Source: Hermodarchaeum sp048939595 (GTDB taxonomy: Archaea; Asgardarchaeota; Hermodarchaeia; Hermodarchaeales; Hermodarchaeaceae). Taken from it: a stretch of DNA of 12,303 nucleotides. Under the pieces are notes generated by a model. That model saw only the letters and a list, made by a program, of their open reading frames with translations. It ran no database searches and was not told where the DNA came from. Location of the stretch: assembly GCA_048939595.1 (NCBI GenBank), contig JBHLPI010000061.1, positions 1 to 12,303 of the forward strand. The letters are read 5' to 3'. Positions 7,363 through 12,303 of this stretch are shown piece by piece. Within the stretch, counting starts at the first letter, position 1. Each line of letters starts with the position of its first letter. Made by a program: the position numbers and the translations under genes.

Positions 7363-10300
7363 TTATGGGAGTAAGCCAAGGAGTTGGAGGATCAGGATCC
7401 TCGTTTGTGGGATGAGAAGCAGGACGAGCAAGGTGATGAGAATACCGAGTGTGCCATAAACGATTTTGACTTTGTTGCGACTCCAAAAGGAGGCATGGAG
7501 TTTGTGCATGTGTTCGGTGCTATGTTTGTATCGTGCAAACATCCAAGGAAGCTGATCTGCAAATTCGCCGATTGTTTTTCCTTCTTCAAAGTAGGGAGTG
7601 ATGGATTGATGGATAGGAGCACCATCCTTTGCCGTGAGCGGTTCTGGTGTATTCCAATTGAACAGAAAATCGATGATTGGATTCACTCCGCTGACTTTAA
7701 CTGCGTTTTGGTACCAAAGTTCGCGCCAGTGATAATCTGATGTGATCCATTCGATTTTGCCGGTGCGGGCATTGACCCAGATGTCGGCGCGTTCCCAGTC
7801 ATCGTGAGGGAGAGGAAAAGTGATTTCGAGGGGCCAGAACCAGACATAACGGTAGATCCAGTAGGCGTCGGCTTCGAGCCAGGTGTTGATGCCATGGGCT
7901 AGATTTTCGGGGTGTGCGGAGGGTTGGAAGTCTTGCGGGATAGGTTGCCAGTGTTTGCCGGTCCAATAGCGAGCTTCAGGGTAGTGTATCCATTGGTCTT
8001 TTCCACGGATTCGGGTTTTGAAGTAAGGATTGAGTTCTCGGCGTGTGCTGTAGAAGTAAAGGCTAGCAGTATGGATTTTCGGTGGGCGTCCAAAGTATTT
8101 CGCGATGAAGTTGAATCGACGGCTGAAGCTGACGTGCGGTCGGGTCCAGAGTTCGATCTTCCGAGGATTGACAAGGTTTCGGATGATGCGAGTTTCGCTA
8201 TCACCGGGTGGGTTGATGACGAGATCACAGCGGTCTTTTTCACGAGCCATAATTCCGATTTCATGGGAGAATGCGCGTTGTCGGAATCCGCGAATGTATT
8301 TAGATTGTCCGCCACTTCGGTCGTTGCCCTTCATTTCATATTCGTTGGTTTGGTTTTCACCTTGCCAGTCATCGCGGTAGAGACCGTGTTCGTATCGTTG
8401 GCTCCAGTAGTCACGGAAGAGGTGAGCGCGTGGGGGTTTGAAGATTACTGGACCATCTTGTTTGTTTCTCGCCCAGCTGGCCCGAATGAGTTCAATCGAC
8501 CCTAAGCGCTGTCCAAGAGCAAATCCTGTTATTGTGAGCGGAGTGTCAGCATCGACTCCAAGTGAGATAAGAGCGTATCGAATTTCTGATTCAAAGGCGT
8601 CTGGATAGGAAGCAAGGGGTGCTTCACGATGGAGATCAGCGGTAAGGCGTCGGATACCAAAGAGGGTAGAACTAGCAGCCTTGAAGGTGAAAAGAGCCTC
8701 GACCCATTCACCACGACCATCCTCAAATTCAACATAGTAGTCAGTAACGAGGAGCCGGGGATCCCAGGTTTTGGGATCAAGAAAGATGTCTAATCTGTGA
8801 TTGGTCCAACCTTGTCGATAATTAGCGCCTGCTGCTGGGGTGCGTTCACCAGGTTCGAAACAGACCCAAAGCCGATAGATGTAATATTCACCATCGTAGT
8901 TAGAATCACCGATAAAGACAGTTCCGTAGAAGAGTTCTTGGAAGTTTACTCCATTCCGAAGTCGAGGCATCGCGAGTTCCTCAGCGGTCATGATTCGAGC
9001 CGGGGTTCGGAGGCGTAGGAATTCGTATTCACCTCCGATTCTACCAGGAACAGGCATCTCAAGTGAAATTTTACTGGTGACTAGGTAGTTATTTCCTGAC
9101 TGGAATTCGCGTTCCCCAGAATACTTGAGGACGAACTGATAAGGTACATGTTTGAGATATTTCGTCAGTTCAACAGCATCGGAGCCCAATGTAATAGTAG
9201 GGGTGAGAGTTTGAGGATTGACATAATCTTTTATTTCATATTCGGGAGCAAAACGGGGAACATAGAGAGGAAGCTGAGCCCCTTCTTCGAAGGTTATCCC
9301 GAAGCTTTCTTCCCATTTGTCATCGATGTCTTGCGCCCAATTTGTTTCAGCTTTCAGGATTTTGGGACGGCTGGCGATTTTAAAGAAGAGGGTTTGGATG
9401 GCGAGAAGGTCATTAGTCCCTTGTTGATATATCCCGAAGCTTACTGGAAAGACTTGGCCAGGGAGAATATTTCCTTCTCGAGCAGATTTGGTGAATACGG
9501 TGAAGAAGGCGGCTTGAGTTAATTCATCAATGGTTGCGGGCGATTGCTCAGGACTAGTTATTTCTTCGGAGGCACCTCTGAGAGACCCTAGGGGCATGCC
9601 GCTATAATCGCCAGTCCACATTACTCCCAACCATGGTTGTTCTCCTGATATTTGTTCGGAGGGGGAATCTGGTTCCATATCAGGTGATGCCATACTAGCG
9701 AGAATTATAGGAATTGGGCGTGGGGGTCCAAATGCATCTGCTGGCTTGCCGTAAGTCGACTGCGCGTCAAGTTCATAGGCTTCATCATCGGCTCCGATAT
9801 AGAAACTCTTCATCGTGACTTGTGAAATGTCTCTAGATGCTTTCCAAGGTTGAGTTGTGCTCGGAGAAATATGTGGCAGAACACCCAATGGCCGAATTGA
9901 GATATTGGCAGATTCCTTTTCTGAGACATTGAGGATGGCTAGTTTTACGGGGGTTTCTGCCTCGAAGTAAATCGTTGCTTCTGTCGCGAAGTCTGGGTAA
10001 ATTCCTATAGCGTACTCGCCACTTAGGAAATCTTTGAGTTCTTCTCGTAGGAATCGTATTTTTTCGAGAGCCGGTTCGGGAATCTTGAGTCGTTGGGCTA
10101 GAGCTAACGCTTCACGAGAATATTCTAAAGTGCGAAGAAACACTGCGAGAGTCCAATTTTCAATACCTACATGGGTCTGTAGAAACCCGACAATGTCAAG
10201 TATATCTGCTACTGTGTCGGGTGTCATTCGACGAATAGAATAAAGACCCACAAGCTCGTCGCAGACATTGAGCACTTCTTGGAGTCGTTCTTCAGTGGGA

Positions 10301-12222
10301 CGAGCGCCACTTCCTTCTTCTTCACTAATAGAGGTCACCAGTTCCCGTAACCAGACTTCTAAGCATGCAATGGCTTCATGGTGGCGATCAAGTAACTCGT
10401 AGGCATTTTTCGCGTGAAAGAGATTTCTTCCCCCTTCTTCTGCATTGCCTTCCTCCAAATGTGCGAGACCAGCAAGCCAGCTGCTGTACGCAGCCCGTCG
10501 TCGAATGGCATCTGGATCGCGGTAGGGAATCCAAGTGTCAGTGATACCTTCAAGTTGGTTTTCGCTAGCACCAAGTTGGAGTCGATATGCTTTTGAAAAA
10601 AGTTCTGCTGCAGAAGCAAAGTCCTTTGACGGAGCTGCTCCCCAGAAGGGTATTGCAGCTGTTTCGTCAAGTTCGTCAACAGGGGTTTCAGTCTGGTCGG
10701 GAGCGATGATAGTCTCGGTTTCAGCTTCAAGGTAGCTGAGATTCTGACGGAGTTGCCCTTGGTTGAGTTTACAGATTGCGGCGACCCAATATAGTCCTAA
10801 GCTTTGAAAGAGGTCTACCACATCACTAAATTCAACTTCGGCATCAATTAGCAAATCAAATAATTCGTCTTGGTTAGGAATGGCTAAGAGATCGAAGATA
10901 CGCTGGCGGAGTTCCTCTTTTGATCCGATATCTAACACATCGCTGACAATTCCCACACGATACAAATCTGAGATGAGTTTCAAACAGATAACATAAAGTC
11001 CGCGGGCAGAACCTTCACAGAGCCATCGAAAGACCATAGCTAAATCAATAACTGGTTGGTCTTGGCGCTGTTGAGCTTGGACGAGGATGGTTCCCGCTTG
11101 ATTCGCAAGCTCCTGAAATGCTCGAGATCCTTCGTAACCACGTTTTACCATCTCAAAAATGGCGATAAGCCCTTTAACAGCTTTTGTAGAATCGTCCACA
11201 ATTGCGACTCGTTGATAGCCTAATCGTTCGAGCAGAGTGAGAATGAAATCGGCGGCGTATTGGGTTAGGCCAAGGCTTTGTTCTTTGGCGTCTTTATGGG
11301 TAAAGCCATCAATATCCTTTGTGATTCGAAGATAAGCCAAAGCACCTTCCATATAACTGGCAACAAAGCGTTGAATAGAGGGAGTGGATTTGGTAAGCTC
11401 TTCTTTTCCGACTTGCTCGAAAAATTCTGCCAAGGCACGAAATCGGTTTAAGGCATTTTCATCGTCGGTGCCAGCAATAAGTGATAATGCTTCAGCTTCA
11501 TTCCATAAGAAAATCGCAGCTAGAGGAATATTCACATCCGGATCTTGCTGGCGCTTAGACACGGCTGTCATTGCTGTTTTGCGGAAAAAGTCCATTGCTT
11601 CAGTGAGCATAGCTTTATCGCGGTCAGAAAGATCACCAGAAACGCTACTAAGCAATTTTTGGATTGCTCGCCCGATAATTAGAACATTAGCTGCATCATC
11701 AAGTTGTTCATAACAGCGATATTCACGGATAATGGCCGGGATCGCCGCGAGGGGTGAATCTTCAGCCTTTCGTTCCTGAACAACGGTACTGAAACTTTTT
11801 GCTGCTCGGCGCCATTCCTTCGCTACCCCAAACATTGTGCCTGCAGCATCGAGAGCCTCCAGAGTTTGATTACGAATCATCTCTTTCGCCCTAGCTGCAG
11901 CTTCTGCCCGGTCCTCATCAGAACGATAGATATAATCATCATAATGCACTTGGTCTGCGAAGTATTGTTCCAGCTCTCGCCATCGGGTTGCGATAGTGTC
12001 AAAATCCCGAGCTATCGAGCGAGCTACTTCGATTTCTAACTGGGAGGGTTCTGATGCAGATTCAATGCGTTGCAGAAGTTCGTCAATTTGTGTTAATATA
12101 TCGAGAATTCCTTGACCCTTTTCTGTTGTCAAATGTTTGGCAATATCTTCAAGGTCATCCCTTGCTCTTTGAAAGAGGATACGATAAGTTTTCACCAAAG
12201 TGTCATGATCTAACGATGCCAT
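7363..12222 (-). CDS. giant tail-anchored protein, TPR-like solenoid plus beta-rich domains, unknown function
   Basis: I do not recognise this 1619-residue protein as a named family. No signal peptide is present. Residues about 1-735 are almost wholly helical and built of repeated hairpins. TPR-like units are clearest at 534-549 and 594-628, and an acidic linker (499-528) splits the solenoid in two. From about 737 the sequence becomes beta-rich, with Pro/Glu/Ser-rich loops at 844-864 and 886-900. The part from about 1243 to 1592 is rich in Trp and Tyr. A motif block occurs twice (1113-1162 and 1454-1497). A single hydrophobic helix lies at 1587-1605, preceded by R1582, K1584 and K1586 and followed by a short hydrophobic end. 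This predicts a tail anchor with the bulk in the cytosol. Helical repeats suggest a scaffold or partner-binding role, which is inference. The ATG at 12222 has a strong ribosome binding site; TTG 12246 would add eight residues. An in-frame TGA at 12292-12294 shows the N-terminus is complete. Confidence 0.9.
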   Translation of the reverse strand: MASLDHDTLVKTYRILFQRARDDLEDIAKHLTTEKGQGILDILTQIDELLQRIESASEPSQLEIEVARSIARDFDTIATRWRELEQYFADQVHYDDYIYRSDEDRAEAAARAKEMIRNQTLEALDAAGTMFGVAKEWRRAAKSFSTVVQERKAEDSPLAAIPAIIREYRCYEQLDDAANVLIIGRAIQKLLSSVSGDLSDRDKAMLTEAMDFFRKTAMTAVSKRQQDPDVNIPLAAIFLWNEAEALSLIAGTDDENALNRFRALAEFFEQVGKEELTKSTPSIQRFVASYMEGALAYLRITKDIDGFTHKDAKEQSLGLTQYAADFILTLLERLGYQRVAIVDDSTKAVKGLIAIFEMVKRGYEGSRAFQELANQAGTILVQAQQRQDQPVIDLAMVFRWLCEGSARGLYVICLKLISDLYRVGIVSDVLDIGSKEELRQRIFDLLAIPNQDELFDLLIDAEVEFSDVVDLFQSLGLYWVAAICKLNQGQLRQNLSYLEAETETIIAPDQTETPVDELDETAAIPFWGAAPSKDFASAAELFSKAYRLQLGASENQLEGITDTWIPYRDPDAIRRRAAYSSWLAGLAHLEEGNAEEGGRNLFHAKNAYELLDRHHEAIACLEVWLRELVTSISEEEGSGARPTEERLQEVLNVCDELVGLYSIRRMTPDTVADILDIVGFLQTHVGIENWTLAVFLRTLEYSREALALAQRLKIPEPALEKIRFLREELKDFLSGEYAIGIYPDFATEATIYFEAETPVKLAILNVSEKESANISIRPLGVLPHISPSTTQPWKASRDISQVTMKSFYIGADDEAYELDAQSTYGKPADAFGPPRPIPIILASMASPDMEPDSPSEQISGEQPWLGVMWTGDYSGMPLGSLRGASEEITSPEQSPATIDELTQAAFFTVFTKSAREGNILPGQVFPVSFGIYQQGTNDLLAIQTLFFKIASRPKILKAETNWAQDIDDKWEESFGITFEEGAQLPLYVPRFAPEYEIKDYVNPQTLTPTITLGSDAVELTKYLKHVPYQFVLKYSGEREFQSGNNYLVTSKISLEMPVPGRIGGEYEFLRLRTPARIMTAEELAMPRLRNGVNFQELFYGTVFIGDSNYDGEYYIYRLWVCFEPGERTPAAGANYRQGWTNHRLDIFLDPKTWDPRLLVTDYYVEFEDGRGEWVEALFTFKAASSTLFGIRRLTADLHREAPLASYPDAFESEIRYALISLGVDADTPLTITGFALGQRLGSIELIRASWARNKQDGPVIFKPPRAHLFRDYWSQRYEHGLYRDDWQGENQTNEYEMKGNDRSGGQSKYIRGFRQRAFSHEIGIMAREKDRCDLVINPPGDSETRIIRNLVNPRKIELWTRPHVSFSRRFNFIAKYFGRPPKIHTASLYFYSTRRELNPYFKTRIRGKDQWIHYPEARYWTGKHWQPIPQDFQPSAHPENLAHGINTWLEADAYWIYRYVWFWPLEITFPLPHDDWERADIWVNARTGKIEWITSDYHWRELWYQNAVKVSGVNPIIDFLFNWNTPEPLTAKDGAPIHQSITPYFEEGKTIGEFADQLPWMFARYKHSTEHMHKLHASFWSRNKVKIVYGTLGILITLLVLLLIPQTRILILQLLGLLP
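7408..7464 (-). other. C-terminal membrane anchor of the giant protein
   Basis: This encodes residues 1587-1605, an uninterrupted run of Ile, Leu, Val, Gly and Thr ending in IP. It is followed by QTR and eleven mostly hydrophobic residues to the stop. Basic residues lie just before it and no other membrane segment is seen in the protein. By the positive-inside rule the N-terminal side faces the cytosol. Confidence 0.8.
7732..7863 (-). repeat. second copy of an internal Tyr/Trp motif block
   Basis: This encodes residues 1454-1497 of the giant protein. It begins YWIYR and then, twenty residues later, has R-A-D-I-W, with R-T nine residues after that Arg and S-D-Y ending at residue 1497. It matches the block at 8737-8886 in order and spacing. 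It lies in the most Trp-dense part of the protein. Confidence 0.5.
8737..8886 (-). repeat. first copy of an internal Tyr/Trp motif block
   Basis: This encodes residues 1113-1162 of the giant protein. It begins YYIYR and then, 26 residues later, has R-L-D-I-F, with K-T nine residues after that Arg and T-D-Y ending at residue 1162. The 20-residue core aligns without gaps to the copy at 7732-7863, with six identities (R, D, I, T, D, Y) and about six conservative pairs. This suggests a duplicated domain. Confidence 0.5.
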
Positions 12223-12231
12223 CTTGGAGTG

Positions 12232-12238
12232 CTCCTTT
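12232..12238 (-). promoter_or_regulatory. Shine-Dalgarno motif of the giant gene
   Basis: AAAGGAG on the minus strand ends nine bases before ATG 12222. It lies inside the frame that would open at TTG 12246, so the ATG is the better start. No TATA-like element is clear in the remaining bases to the window edge, so the promoter or an upstream operon partner probably lies outside. Confidence 0.65.
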
Positions 12239-12303
12239 AAGTCCAACTCGCCAACACTGGAGGAGAGGAGTTGTTGACGAATGTTTTCTGTTCATAGATG
12301 TTT

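Noticed and set aside
7384..7740. A 118-codon plus-strand ORF
   Set aside because: It is antisense to the membrane-anchor end of the giant gene; its composition follows from the opposite frame.
7912..8505. A 197-codon plus-strand ORF
   Set aside because: It lies entirely antisense to the giant gene, has no domain-like features or ribosome binding site, and the opposite frame is clearly coding across the same stretch.
9148..9522. A 124-codon plus-strand ORF
   Set aside because: It is antisense to the beta-rich region of the giant gene, with no recognisable protein features.
10359..10730. A 123-codon minus-strand ORF in another frame of the giant gene
   Set aside because: It is an out-of-frame shadow inside an uninterrupted long coding frame on the same strand.
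12223..12246. TTG start at 12246 for the giant protein
   Set aside because: The AAAGGAG motif lies inside this extension at the right distance from ATG 12222, so the ATG is preferred.
12237..12303. A minus-strand frame running in from the window edge and ending in TAA at 12239-12237, just before the giant gene's ribosome binding site
   Set aside because: It could be the 3' end of an upstream gene, but only about 22 codons are visible and another frame is equally open, so it cannot be supported.

Overview
The window carries six protein-coding genes in two convergent blocks, with short gaps and no RNA genes, mobile elements or CRISPR arrays that I can see. It looks archaeal. The LysE-type exporter has the form common in archaea, the 3-hydroxyacyl-CoA dehydrogenase has the two-C-terminal-domain layout frequent in archaea, several starts are GTG or TTG behind good Shine-Dalgarno motifs, and no sigma-70 type promoters stand out. 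The mid-range GC content and the very large tail-anchored protein would fit an Asgard-type lineage (Thorarchaeia or Heimdallarchaeia-like). That placement is inference, and a bacterium is not excluded.

Left block, plus strand (1-3915). A terminator-like hairpin at 74-110 probably ends a transcript from outside the window. It is followed by a doubtful 41-codon reading frame, and then by hyuA (275-2341) and hyuB (2338-3915). These overlap by four bases (TTGA) and encode the two subunits of an ATP-dependent hydantoinase/5-oxoprolinase family enzyme, which opens cyclic amide rings.

Right block, minus strand, read from high to low coordinates. A 1619-residue protein of unknown function (12222-7363) is followed by a 3-hydroxyacyl-CoA dehydrogenase (7273-6077), an MFS transporter (5996-4683) and a LysE-family exporter (4633-3980). 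The gaps are about 50-90 bases, so this could be one transcript or several. The MFS and LysE genes are the tightest pair and the most likely to be co-transcribed. The LysE gene converges on hyuB across 64 bases, with oligo-T runs on the LysE transcript side.

Functionally, the hydantoinase pair (nitrogen/amino-acid scavenging), the amino-acid-type exporter, the MFS carrier and the beta-oxidation enzyme form an ordinary metabolic neighbourhood without an obvious single pathway. The item that stands out is the giant protein. It has a long helical TPR-like solenoid, then beta-rich domains, then a Trp/Tyr-rich C-terminal part containing a motif block that occurs twice with identical internal spacing. 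It ends in a single C-terminal membrane anchor that should leave nearly the whole protein in the cytosol. I do not recognise it as a member of any described family.
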